Shown here: piece after piece, positions 1 to 7,729 of the stretch
Numbering within the stretch: position 1 is the first letter of the stretch
Layout of the letters: every line of letters begins with the position of its first letter
Assembly: GCF_000013225.1 (NCBI RefSeq)
Contig: NC_007776.1
Span: 2,796,501-2,860,500 of the forward strand
Length of the DNA: 64,000 nt
Source of the DNA: Synechococcus sp. JA-2-3B'a(2-13)
GTDB lineage: Bacteria; Cyanobacteriota; Cyanobacteriia; Thermostichales; Thermostichaceae
Direction of reading: 5' to 3'
Notes under the pieces: generated by a model
Databases searched by the model: none
Told to the model about the DNA's origin: nothing
What the model saw: only the letters and a program-made list of their open reading frames with translations
Program-made: the position numbers and the translations under genes

Positions 1-198
1 TAAACTTGCCGTTCTGAGAACCGAACTACAACCCAGCCTCTATCCGCTAGATAAGCATCACGCTTACTTTGCTTAGGATCATTCACAGTATGGGCTGGCC
101 TACACAGATTACCTTCAAGAAACCATGGCTCATCAATTTCAATGTCAATGAGTAAAACGAGTGATCTTTTTCCATCTCTAGATACCTGCATTGCGATA
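1..198 (-). pseudogene. 5'-truncated restriction-endonuclease-like protein, also cut by the window edge
   Basis: On the minus strand an open frame runs from the insertion sequence border at about 198 to the window edge. It reads LADIAMQVSRDG, then LVLLIDIEIDEPWF, and ends near GWVVVRFSERQV. The pattern (acidic I-D-I-E-I-D-E-P strand, a later R-D-AYL, then GWxVVRFSE) is typical of a small PD-(D/E)XK-like domain common in cyanobacterial hypothetical proteins. The start is missing: the left end of the tnpB element lies exactly where upstream codons should be. If the element is removed in silico the upstream frame meets a stop, so the 5' part is not simply on the far side. It is either decayed or lost. 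The 3' end lies outside the window. Nuclease function is an inference from motif shape only. Confidence 0.5.
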
Positions 199-1522
199 TC
201 AGCTAGAAATCGCAGGAGCCCCGCACTGTACCCGTAGGGTCAGTGTCGGGAGGAATGCGCTTTGATGAAGTACAATGAACTTATGAGCCAAGTCCTGACC
301 ATCTCCTGCAAGCTCAAGGTGTCCCAGTCGCAAGCCGCTAAATTGGACGCGACGATGGATGCCTTTGTGCAGGCACTGAACTGGGTCAACCAGAACACGC
401 CGGAGAAGATCGTCAATGCGGTCAAACTGCAATCCCTTTGCTACTACGAGATTCGCGCCCGATTCGGCTTGTCTAGCAACTTGGCCCAACAGGTCTGCAG
501 ACGGGTGGCAGGCGCTCGCAAAGTGGCGAGACAGCGCAACCGTCCAGTTAAAGAGTTCAAGCGTAGGTTCGTTACCTACGACGCACGCATCTTCTCGTTC
601 CGTCAAAAAGACTGGACGGTGTCGCTGACCACGGTGGAAGGGAGAGAACGCTTTGAACTGGCCATTGGCAACTACCAGCGTGGGATGCTGGCTGGTTCCA
701 ACCCCAAATCTGCCACCCTGGTCAAGCGCAAAGATGGCTCCTACTACATCCAGATTTGCGTAGAGAAAAAACCACCCAAGCAACAAGATACCGACAAGGT
801 GATCGGGGTGGACTTGGGGAGGACAGATATTGCCCATACGTCAGAGGGGGACAACTGGAATGGACAGCAGTTGAACAAAGTCCGCGACCACTACTCCCGG
901 TTGAGGGCGGTACTCCAACGCAAAGCCAGTAAGGGCACACGCAGTTCGCGGCGCAGATGCAGAGAACTGTTGCAACGGCTGTCTGGCAAGGAGAGACGCT
1001 TTCAGTCGCGTCAGCGTTGCGTAGCAAAAACGTGGGTCAATCATCGCATCTCCAAAGCTATTGTCTCTAGGGCAAAAGCTACCAACAGCGCTATTGCTCT
1101 GGAAGACTTGACAGGGATCCGGGAAAGGGTCAATCAACAACCCCGCAGCAAAACCGAAAGGCGCAGGGCCAACAGTTGGGCGTTCTACCAACTACGTCAA
1201 TTTCTGGAATACAAGGCGAGGGTTGCAGGGGTTTCTCTGATTCTTGTGCCGCCTGCCTACACGTCGCAGACCTGCCACCGGTGTTTGCACATCCATCCCG
1301 ACCCTGCGCAATCCTACCGCAGTGGCAAGTCGTTCAAGTGTGGGCACTGTGGATGGGAAGGAGATGCGGACTTGAATGGTGCAAACGTAATTGCGCTCTT
1401 GGGGGCTGCCGTAAACCAGCCTAGAGGTTCGGGCCTGTTTTGTTCTCTGGTAGAGCAGAGCAGGCTCAGGGCTACTGAAAGCCCGCTCCGTACCGCTTAG
1501 CGGTCGGAGCCGGGTAGTTTAC
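199..1522 (+). mobile_element. IS200/IS605-superfamily tnpB-only element, copy A
   Basis: Boundaries come from comparison with copy B (33818-35149, opposite orientation). Shared sequence starts at TCAGCTAGAAATCGC (199) and stops at GGGTAGTTTAC (1522), with unrelated flanks outside. Near the left end is a hairpin (CACTG at 224-228 pairing with CAGTG at 241-245). At the right end is a hairpin with arms GCTCCG (1485-1490) and CGGAGC (1505-1510), with the tnpB stop in its loop. Subterminal hairpins without terminal inverted repeats are the hallmark of this family. No tnpA is present, so the copy is not autonomous and would need a transposase in trans. Confidence 0.85.
262..1500 (+). CDS. tnpB: TnpB RNA-guided nuclease of IS200/IS605 element (copy A, internal deletion)
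   Basis: 412-residue TnpB. The RuvC-like triad is visible as D184 (GVDLGRTD), E281 (ALEDLTG) and D370 (DADLNGAN). A zinc ribbon is formed by C338/C341 and C360/C363. TnpB proteins of this family are DNA nucleases guided by an RNA made from the element's right end. Compared with copy B (436 residues) it lacks 9 residues (RTTSRLRDQ) near residue 72, a clean 27-base in-frame deletion in the N-terminal helical region, and it has a different C-terminal tail because translation runs into the right-end hairpin. Catalytic residues are intact. Whether the deletion affects guide RNA binding cannot be told from sequence. The GTG/ATG-rich 5' region allows start alternatives. ATG at 262 sits just after the left-end hairpin. 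Confidence 0.9.
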   Translation: MMKYNELMSQVLTISCKLKVSQSQAAKLDATMDAFVQALNWVNQNTPEKIVNAVKLQSLCYYEIRARFGLSSNLAQQVCRRVAGARKVARQRNRPVKEFKRRFVTYDARIFSFRQKDWTVSLTTVEGRERFELAIGNYQRGMLAGSNPKSATLVKRKDGSYYIQICVEKKPPKQQDTDKVIGVDLGRTDIAHTSEGDNWNGQQLNKVRDHYSRLRAVLQRKASKGTRSSRRRCRELLQRLSGKERRFQSRQRCVAKTWVNHRISKAIVSRAKATNSAIALEDLTGIRERVNQQPRSKTERRRANSWAFYQLRQFLEYKARVAGVSLILVPPAYTSQTCHRCLHIHPDPAQSYRSGKSFKCGHCGWEGDADLNGANVIALLGAAVNQPRGSGLFCSLVEQSRLRATESPLRTA

Positions 1523-1549
1523 GGGTATAGCACCGGACACTAGACTGCT

Positions 1550-1864
1550 CTATGCACCAGCACCAGTTGCCCATGCCGATTGCAGCTTGCCCATCAAAGG
1601 CTGGGGTAGCTCGGGTAGATTTGGCCTAACAGGGCGTTCCGGCATTCGAGGTAGTTCAGGTTCCGTTGGGCGCTCCGGCATCTGTGGCGGCTCCGGCTCC
1701 AGCGGACGGGCAGGCATCTGTGGCGGCTCCGGCTCCGGCGGGCAAGGTGGGAGATCTGGCCCCCTCAAGAGGAGAGCAATCGGCTGGGGTAAAACAACGT
1801 AGGGATAATAGTCTTCCCGAACGTACCTTAAGATGGGATGCGAGTGCCTGTCGTGATCTTGCAT
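1550..1864 (-). CDS. Small proline-rich repeat protein, unknown function
   Basis: 104 residues starting MQDHDRHSHPILRY. I chose this ATG rather than the upstream one at 1957 because a strong Shine-Dalgarno (CTGGAGG) lies 6-7 bases before it. Residues ~45-85 are an imperfect repeat of the type PEPPQMPxRPxE, in which proline and arginine/glutamate alternate, giving an extended polyproline-like rod. No signal peptide or membrane segment is visible. It is transcribed divergently from cobM (start 1962), with 97 bases between the two starts. The family is not recognised. The repeat and ribosome binding site argue that it is real. The opposite-strand glycine-rich frame at 1587-1802 is its shadow. 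Confidence 0.55.
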   Translation of the reverse strand: MQDHDRHSHPILRYVREDYYPYVVLPQPIALLLRGPDLPPCPPEPEPPQMPARPLEPEPPQMPERPTEPELPRMPERPVRPNLPELPQPLMGKLQSAWATGAGA

Positions 1865-1961
1865 GCTTGAGCCTCCAGATAAGTTCCCTTGGAATCCAGT
1901 TTGAAAAGACTTTGGAAAAGGGATCTTCAAAGAGGCCCTTGAAGGGGTAGGAAGCAAGCAA

Positions 1962-2762
1962 ATGCGCGAACCGACGTCGTGGCCTGTCTACATTGTCGGG
2001 GCTGGCCCCGGGGATCCGGAGCTGATTACCCTGCGGGGGCAAAGACTGCTGGCGGAAGCCGATGTAGTGTTCTACACAGGTTCTTTGGTGCCAGAGGGAG
2101 TGCTGGCCCATTGTCGCCCTGGGGTTGAGGCCATTGACACCCGCTCCTTCACGCTGGAAACGCTGCTGCCGCAAATTGTGGAACGGGTCAAGGCGGGGCG
2201 GCGGGTGGTGCGGCTGCAGGATGGGGATCCCTGCCTTTACGGCGCTCTGCACGAGCTGCTGATCCGGCTGGCGGAGGCAGGGATCCCTTTTGAGATCGTG
2301 CCGGGAGTAAGCGCCTTTCAATTGGCAGCCGCCCGTTTGCAGGTGGAGTTGACCATACCCAAGTTGGTACAGACGATTATCCTCACCCGCGCCAGCGGTC
2401 GCACCCAGGTACCGGAAGCAGAAGCCCTGGCCAGTCTGGCAGCCCACCGCGCCTCTTTGTGTCTATATCTGAGCGCCCGCCACGTAGAACAAGCGCAGGC
2501 AGATCTGCTGGCTCACTACCCCGCCGATACCCCGGTTGCCGTTTGTTATCGCTTGGGTTGGCCGGACGAACAGATCTGGCTGGGATCCCTGGCCGAGATG
2601 GCCGCCCTCACCCGGCAAGCCGGCTTAGAACGCACAGTGCTCTATCTCGTCAGCCCTGCCTTGAAAGGCTTGTCAAGCTCCAGGTCTGCCCGCTCGCGGC
2701 TCTACAGCCCTGACCACACCCACCTCTTCCGTCCCAGAATGGGCCGGCAGCCCCGTTTGTAA
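1962..2762 (+). CDS. cobM: Precorrin-4/cobalt-precorrin-4 C11-methyltransferase
   Basis: 266 residues, the usual length for CobM/CbiF. It transfers a methyl group from S-adenosylmethionine to C-11 of precorrin-4 in cobalamin (B12) synthesis, in the cytoplasm. Family signatures are visible: N-terminal VYIVGAGPGDPELITLRG (residues ~8-25), the GDPCLYG loop (~90), and GVSAFQLAAA after VPG (~115). The start is ATG 1962 with AGGAAG 7-8 bases upstream. The last ~20 residues are basic and serine-rich (SSSRSARSRLYS) and extend past the catalytic fold. No other cobalamin genes are adjacent. The gene stands alone between a divergent small gene and a TPR protein. Confidence 0.93.
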   Translation: MREPTSWPVYIVGAGPGDPELITLRGQRLLAEADVVFYTGSLVPEGVLAHCRPGVEAIDTRSFTLETLLPQIVERVKAGRRVVRLQDGDPCLYGALHELLIRLAEAGIPFEIVPGVSAFQLAAARLQVELTIPKLVQTIILTRASGRTQVPEAEALASLAAHRASLCLYLSARHVEQAQADLLAHYPADTPVAVCYRLGWPDEQIWLGSLAEMAALTRQAGLERTVLYLVSPALKGLSSSRSARSRLYSPDHTHLFRPRMGRQPRL

Positions 2763-2950
2763 CAGGCTCTTTCAGTATATTGACGGACTCCGGCAGATTG
2801 AGCACAATGAGGCAGCAAGATGAGGTCAGAGGCCTGGACTTCTGGCGAGGGGGTACTCGTTTTTGCCGAGAGAAGTGGATCCCTCTTGGATTGGAGTTGT
2901 TACAAGACCATTTTTTCACTCTCTAACTTAACTTTGCTAACTCTAACTTT

Positions 2951-5032
2951 ATGGCTGGCTCATCTGCTGCTCGCAGCGTGGAAACCCTGATCAAGGCTCT
3001 GCAGAAGGCCCTGGCCCCCCTGCCAACCCGTTCGGCCCTGAAGCAAGATGCCCTTTACCTCATGGTGGATCTCCCACGGCAGGGGATGTTTAGCTGCTCT
3101 ATGGTGTTGCATCGAGTTGCCAGCCAATTGGGGGGCTTGCCTGTGCAGGGAGTTAGCCAACTGGTGGTGTACGGTCGGCTTCAGGGGGAAACACAGCCGC
3201 AGTGGAAAAAAGTCTTCTACTTGTCCTCTGGGGAAAGCAGTGCCGATGCCACGCAGATTGTATTACCGGGCACCAAGATTTCTGAGATCAAGGTGCTGGA
3301 GGCCCAAAAACCTGTTGTGGATCCCGACCACAACTCCGATTTTCGCAAAGTTAAAACTCTGGGGGCACCGGTTCCCAAAATTCAGAAAGAGCGCTGGCCA
3401 GAAGCGGCTCCAAGCCAGGCCTCGGTTGGCCATGCCCCTTCCCAAGACGGGATCCCGACCCCTCTGCCTACAACTGCTCGCCCCAGTTCTCCTATCGACG
3501 TTCTGGCCAACTTTCCGACACTTGATCAATGGTTGCACAGGCCTGCTCTAAGGCCCTTCTTGGGGGGAGCTCTGGCTTTGTCTCTCCTGCTGGGGGCTGG
3601 GTTGGTGGTGCGCTCTTTTGGGCAAGCCGATGTTCCTGCCCGAGCCAGATCGCTGGGGCTGGGGATCCCGCTGTTGATCTTGGCTGCAGGGGGGGGCTGG
3701 CTGGGTTGGCAAGGCCGGCGTGCCATCAACACCTTTGAGCGGGAGGGATCCCAGGATCCCTTTACAGAAGGGCTGTCCTTTTTACAGGCCAATCCAATTC
3801 CTGAGGCAGTGGAGCGGTTTCAGGAGGCTGTGCGGCGACAGCCAGATCACGTAGAGGCCCACATTGAACTGGCCCATCTGTTGGCGAAAACCAACCGACT
3901 GCAGGAGGCATTGAGCCACTACCAACAGGCCAAACACCTGAACCCGAACTGGAGCGGCATCAACACCCACCTGGTGGAAACCCTGAAGGCTCTAGCACGG
4001 CAGTGGCTGGCCCAGCATCAGCCGGATGAAGTTCTGGCCCACTTACCCGAAGCATTCCCCCTCACCCAGGGATCCGCCCAAGCTGAGATCTATAGCCTGC
4101 TCGGCCAAGCCTGGGCAGAGAAGGGCAACTGGGCAGAAGCGTTGGCCCAGCAACAAAAGGCCCTGGGGCTGGATCCCCACTTCAGCGAGGCCCATCTTTG
4201 CGTTGCTCAAATTCGCCTCAAGCTGGGGCAATGGGACGAGGCCATCGATTCCTGTTGGGCTGCTTTGGAGTTGAATGATCGCCTGGGCCTGGGCCACGCC
4301 GTGATGGGACAAGCGCTGATGCGCAAAGGACAGCTAAAAGCGGCAATCGCAGCCTTCCGAACTGCTCTCAACCTGGATCTCGCTCCTGAGTTGGCAGCCG
4401 GTGTGCGGGTGGATCTGGGTTTGGCAATGGTGCATGCAGGTCATCTGGCTCAAGCCAGCCAAGAGTTCAGCCAGGTGATCTTCAATGGCCAGTTCAAAAG
4501 ACAGCAGGCTCGCGCCTACTACGGCTTGGGCCTGGTGTTGGCAAGCCAAGAGCAATACAGCGAAGCTGTGAAGAACTACCGGCGGGCTTTGGAGCTGGCC
4601 CCCGATCTGCACGAAGCGATGGCCGCCATTGGCCTAGCCTACTTGGGGCCCAAACAACGGGATGCCTCTGGGCGCAAGTTCATCCAGCCTCAACAGTTGC
4701 AGCAGGCTATACAGCAGTTTGAACAGGCTTTGAAAGGAGACCCAGATCTGCCCGAAGCTCACTTTGGCATGGGAGAGGCGTCGCGCATCAAGGGGGATCT
4801 AACCTCGGCGGAGGCCAGCTATCGACGGGCCATTCGCAGCAATGGCAGCTATGGAGCAGCTCACTATCGTCTGGGATCCATCCTTGCCCGCCAAGGCAAG
4901 CTGGAGCAGGCCATTGAACACTTTCGCTCGGCTTTGGAAATCGCTCCCAACTTCTCCGAAGCCAGAGTGAGCCTGCAACGGCTTCTCTCCAAACAGATGG
5001 AAGAGGCCCATACCGGCCTACTCGTCCCGTAA
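2951..5032 (+). CDS. Membrane-anchored TPR-repeat protein, unknown function
   Basis: 693 residues. Residues 1-90 form a small alpha/beta domain (LIKALQKALAP ... MVLHRVASQLGGL), followed by a low-complexity linker. Two hydrophobic segments come next (about residues 200-220 and 235-253), then roughly ten tetratricopeptide repeats from about residue 270 to the end. Typical repeat cores are AVERFQEAVRRQPDHVEAH, AEALAQQQKALGLDPHFSEAH and AIEHFRSALEIAPNFSEAR. TPR arrays are protein-interaction scaffolds. The two membrane spans would put the array on one face of a membrane. The N-terminal domain resembles one seen at the N-termini of other cyanobacterial proteins, but I cannot name it. The 188-base leader 5' is A+T-rich near the start (CTAACTTAACTTTGC). 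The rhodanese gene follows 38 bases after the stop and may be co-transcribed. Confidence 0.75.
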   Translation: MAGSSAARSVETLIKALQKALAPLPTRSALKQDALYLMVDLPRQGMFSCSMVLHRVASQLGGLPVQGVSQLVVYGRLQGETQPQWKKVFYLSSGESSADATQIVLPGTKISEIKVLEAQKPVVDPDHNSDFRKVKTLGAPVPKIQKERWPEAAPSQASVGHAPSQDGIPTPLPTTARPSSPIDVLANFPTLDQWLHRPALRPFLGGALALSLLLGAGLVVRSFGQADVPARARSLGLGIPLLILAAGGGWLGWQGRRAINTFEREGSQDPFTEGLSFLQANPIPEAVERFQEAVRRQPDHVEAHIELAHLLAKTNRLQEALSHYQQAKHLNPNWSGINTHLVETLKALARQWLAQHQPDEVLAHLPEAFPLTQGSAQAEIYSLLGQAWAEKGNWAEALAQQQKALGLDPHFSEAHLCVAQIRLKLGQWDEAIDSCWAALELNDRLGLGHAVMGQALMRKGQLKAAIAAFRTALNLDLAPELAAGVRVDLGLAMVHAGHLAQASQEFSQVIFNGQFKRQQARAYYGLGLVLASQEQYSEAVKNYRRALELAPDLHEAMAAIGLAYLGPKQRDASGRKFIQPQQLQQAIQQFEQALKGDPDLPEAHFGMGEASRIKGDLTSAEASYRRAIRSNGSYGAAHYRLGSILARQGKLEQAIEHFRSALEIAPNFSEARVSLQRLLSKQMEEAHTGLLVP

Positions 5033-5070
5033 GGTGGGATAGGATCTTCCAGTTAAGGTTCTCTCAACCC

Positions 5071-5898
5071 ATGACACCAACGCCAGGTTGGGTGGTCAGC
5101 CCTGCAACCGCCATCCAGCTCATCCAACAAGGGGCAACGCTTCTGGATGCACGCAGTGCGGAATTGCAAGCCGACGGGATCCTGAAGGGTTCAATTCCGG
5201 TGAACTGGACGGAGTTTACTCAACCAGAGGCTGCAAACAGCGGCAAGCTGTTGGCAGATGATGCCCTTCTCACCGAAAGGCTGCAGGGCCTTGGCGTGTT
5301 TCAGGGGCGTCCGGTGGTGGTGGTGGCCGATCCGCTGCGGGGCTGGGGAGAAGATGGCTGGATCGTTTGGATGTTGCGCAGCTTGGGTCATCCCCAGGCA
5401 GTCATGGTGGACGGGGGCTATCCGGCCCTGGTGAAGGAGGGAGTGCTGACCACAACCCGACAAAGCGCCGACGAACCGCAACGGGGCGACTTTGTAGTGC
5501 AGCGAACCGACCGGTGGGAGATCGACCGGGACACTCTGCGGGCCAGCCTTGGCTCCGACCGTGTGGCCATCCTCGACAGTCGCGAAGCCCAAGAATACAA
5601 GGGAGCCACCCCCTATGGTGAGGCGCGCGGTGGACACATCCCCGGCGCTGTGCATCTCTACTACAAGGAGCTGATGGATGCGGCGGGATCCCTATTGCCG
5701 CCCGATGAAATTCACGCCCGCCTGCAAAAAGCCGGGATCCCTCCAGAAGCCGAGATCATTGCCTACTGCACAGCTGGGGTTCGCTCCGCTTGGGTCACGG
5801 TGGTTTTAACCCATTTGGGCCGGCAGGCCAAAAGCTATTCCGGTTCCATCCTGGAATGGGCAGCCGGGGATCTCCAGAAGTTCCCGCTCCAGCCATGA
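5071..5898 (+). CDS. Two-domain rhodanese (thiosulfate/3-mercaptopyruvate sulfurtransferase)
   Basis: 275 residues with two rhodanese folds. An N-terminal inactive domain (~1-130) contains LLDARSAEL. A C-terminal catalytic domain (~145-275) contains AILDSREAQEY and the active-site loop C-T-A-G-V-R-S with C233 as the sulfur-accepting cysteine. The enzyme moves sulfur from thiosulfate or a similar donor to cyanide or thiol acceptors. The loop CTAGVRS is closer to thiosulfate sulfurtransferases than to the CG(S/T)GVT of mercaptopyruvate enzymes. The stop overlaps the start of the next gene (ATGA at 5895-5898), so the two are probably translationally coupled, suggesting a sulfur/quinone redox link. 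Confidence 0.9.
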   Translation: MTPTPGWVVSPATAIQLIQQGATLLDARSAELQADGILKGSIPVNWTEFTQPEAANSGKLLADDALLTERLQGLGVFQGRPVVVVADPLRGWGEDGWIVWMLRSLGHPQAVMVDGGYPALVKEGVLTTTRQSADEPQRGDFVVQRTDRWEIDRDTLRASLGSDRVAILDSREAQEYKGATPYGEARGGHIPGAVHLYYKELMDAAGSLLPPDEIHARLQKAGIPPEAEIIAYCTAGVRSAWVTVVLTHLGRQAKSYSGSILEWAAGDLQKFPLQP

Positions 5899-7073
5899 GG
5901 GGATCCCTGCCCACTGTGATCTTGGCCGGATGTGGCTATGGAGCCATCGACGCCTTGCGGGCGCTCAAAGGGCAGGCACGGGTGATCGCCATCAACCCCT
6001 ATCCCTACAGTGTTAATTCAGGCATGTCCACGCGGCTGCTGAGTGGTCGGTTTTCTCTGGAGCTGGTGCGGATCCCTTTGCTGGAGCATATTCAAGCCAA
6101 CGGCGCCCAGTTTTTGCCGGGGCGAGTCACCCACATCCAACCCGAAGCTCGAACCCTGACCCTGGAGAGTGAAGCCGGGATCCAAACTCTGGCCTACGAC
6201 TATCTGTTGGTGAATGTGGGCCGGGAGTTGCGCCCCATCGATGGGATCCAACATGCCTTCACCATTCGACCGGCAGAACAATTGGTGGCTGCCCAAACCT
6301 GGATCCGGCAGTGCTGGCAACGGTCAGCCCAGGGGGATCGGACGCCGGGCCTGCTGACCTTTGTGGTGGCGGGAGGAGGCTGTACCGGCACAGAGCTGAT
6401 GGGGGAACTCTACGATCTTTGCCGGGAAATGAGCGCAGAAACAGGGATCCCCTTGGCTCAAGCCCGGCTGATCTTGATCCATCGCCAGGCCCATCTGGTC
6501 GAGGGCTTCTCGGAACCCTTCCGCCGGGCGGTGGAAAGGGAAATCCGCCATCTGGGGGTGGAAATCTGGGCCGGATGTCAGGTGAAAGCCTTTGGGCCGG
6601 AGCAGGTGTGGCTCTCGGATGGCACCGAGTTGATAGCTCAGACCCGCCTGTGGGCAGGTGGCTTCCAGGTGCCGAGCTGGTTGAGCACCTGCGGCTTGCC
6701 AACAGGGCCGACGGGAGCCCTGCTCGTGGACAAATACCTGCGGGTGCAAGGCTCAGAGCACATCTTGGCGGTGGGGGACTGCGCTGACTTTGTTTGGGGA
6801 TCCCGCCTCTTGCCCAAGATCGGCGTGTACGCGGTGCGCCAGGGGCCGATTGCAGCCCAAAACCTGCTGCGGCTCATCCGCGGCCAACCTCTGATCCCCT
6901 ACCGACCGCAGGCCACGGTTTTTGTTTGTGTAACGGTGGGGAACCGCGTTGCCGTTGCCGAGAAAGGCAGGCTGGTCTGGCGCGGCTATGCAGCCACGGT
7001 GCTGAAGAACTTTTTTGATTGGCTGTACATGCGCAAACTTAAGCCCCTGCGCTGGCAGGAGTTTTTCTACTGA
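5895..7073 (+). CDS. Type II NADH dehydrogenase-like FAD/NAD(P)-dependent oxidoreductase
   Basis: 392 residues from the ATG that overlaps the rhodanese stop. Longer in-frame starts back to 5790 run through the rhodanese and are unlikely. An FAD-binding Rossmann motif lies at the N-terminus (ILAGCGYGAIDAL). An NAD(P)-binding motif lies near residue 157 (VVAGGGCTGTELMGEL), and the conserved FAD-contact strand near the C-terminus (ILAVGDCADF). This is the NDH-2 layout: single-subunit, non-proton-pumping enzymes that pass electrons from NADH to quinone on the membrane face. There is no redox-active CxxC, so a thioredoxin-reductase-like role is unlikely. Sulfide:quinone reductase would need conserved cysteines that are not evident. 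The coupling to rhodanese is notable. Confidence 0.8.
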   Translation: MRGSLPTVILAGCGYGAIDALRALKGQARVIAINPYPYSVNSGMSTRLLSGRFSLELVRIPLLEHIQANGAQFLPGRVTHIQPEARTLTLESEAGIQTLAYDYLLVNVGRELRPIDGIQHAFTIRPAEQLVAAQTWIRQCWQRSAQGDRTPGLLTFVVAGGGCTGTELMGELYDLCREMSAETGIPLAQARLILIHRQAHLVEGFSEPFRRAVEREIRHLGVEIWAGCQVKAFGPEQVWLSDGTELIAQTRLWAGGFQVPSWLSTCGLPTGPTGALLVDKYLRVQGSEHILAVGDCADFVWGSRLLPKIGVYAVRQGPIAAQNLLRLIRGQPLIPYRPQATVFVCVTVGNRVAVAEKGRLVWRGYAATVLKNFFDWLYMRKLKPLRWQEFFY

Positions 7074-7240
7074 CTCAAGCTCTACCAAGAACGGGGTTAA
7101 GATCAAAACCAGATGGGCCAGGTCGGGCTCGCTTCCCAAATCCTGAATATCTGAGAACTATGGCTATTCCCGGCGGCAATGGGCTATGAGCGGATCGACT
7201 TTTGCCGACCGGCCAGAGCAGCGACCAACCAGGAGCAACA

Positions 7241-7723
7241 ATGCCTCTAGATAACCTGCGCGGACTCTATCAGCAAGTCATTCTGGAGCGGTACAAAAAG
7301 CCCCACAACTTCGGCAGAGTGGATCCCGTCCACCGCCACCAACGTGGCCACAACCCCTCCTGTGGCGACACCATCGACCTCACCTTACAACTGGATCCCA
7401 GCCAGGAGCGGATTGTCGATATCAAATTCGAGGGGGCAGGCTGTGCCATTGCCCTGGCTTCTGCCGATCTCATGGCGGATGCGGTGCGGGGGCGCACCAT
7501 CCCCGAAGCTCTGCAGTTGGTGGAGCGCTTCCAAGCCATGATGCGCGGTGGCGAAGAGTTCCCGCGGGAGCAACGGGCTTTGAACGCCATGAAAGGGGTA
7601 GCCCAATTTCCAGTGCGCATCAAATGCGCCAACCTGGCCTGGCATGCGCTCAAATACGCGCTGGAATCGCCCGAACCCCAGGCCAATGGGTCGGCCTTTG
7701 TGAGCAACGAAAACACCGACTGA
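7241..7723 (+). CDS. sufU: SufU-type Fe-S cluster assembly protein
   Basis: 160 residues, start ATG 7241 supported by CAGGAGC about 5 bases upstream. The ORF could open at 7202 but those 13 residues are not conserved-looking. The three zinc/sulfur-ligand cysteines of SufU/IscU are C41 (NPSCGD), C68 (GAGCAIALAS) and C129 (RIKCANLAW), with D43. The 18-residue insert between the second and third cysteine (RFQAMMRGGEEFP region) is the SufU signature, as opposed to IscU. SufU accepts sulfur from the cysteine desulfurase SufS and hands it to the SufBCD complex. No suf genes are next to it. The tnpB element C starts within about 20 bases of its stop. Confidence 0.92.
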   Translation: MPLDNLRGLYQQVILERYKKPHNFGRVDPVHRHQRGHNPSCGDTIDLTLQLDPSQERIVDIKFEGAGCAIALASADLMADAVRGRTIPEALQLVERFQAMMRGGEEFPREQRALNAMKGVAQFPVRIKCANLAWHALKYALESPEPQANGSAFVSNENTD

Positions 7724-7729
7724 CCAAAA

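Noticed and set aside
199-1522. Complete autonomous IS605
   Set aside because: No tnpA on either strand; only tnpB is present.
1587-1802. Forward glycine-rich ORF
   Set aside because: Antisense of the proline-rich repeat gene; no ribosome binding site.
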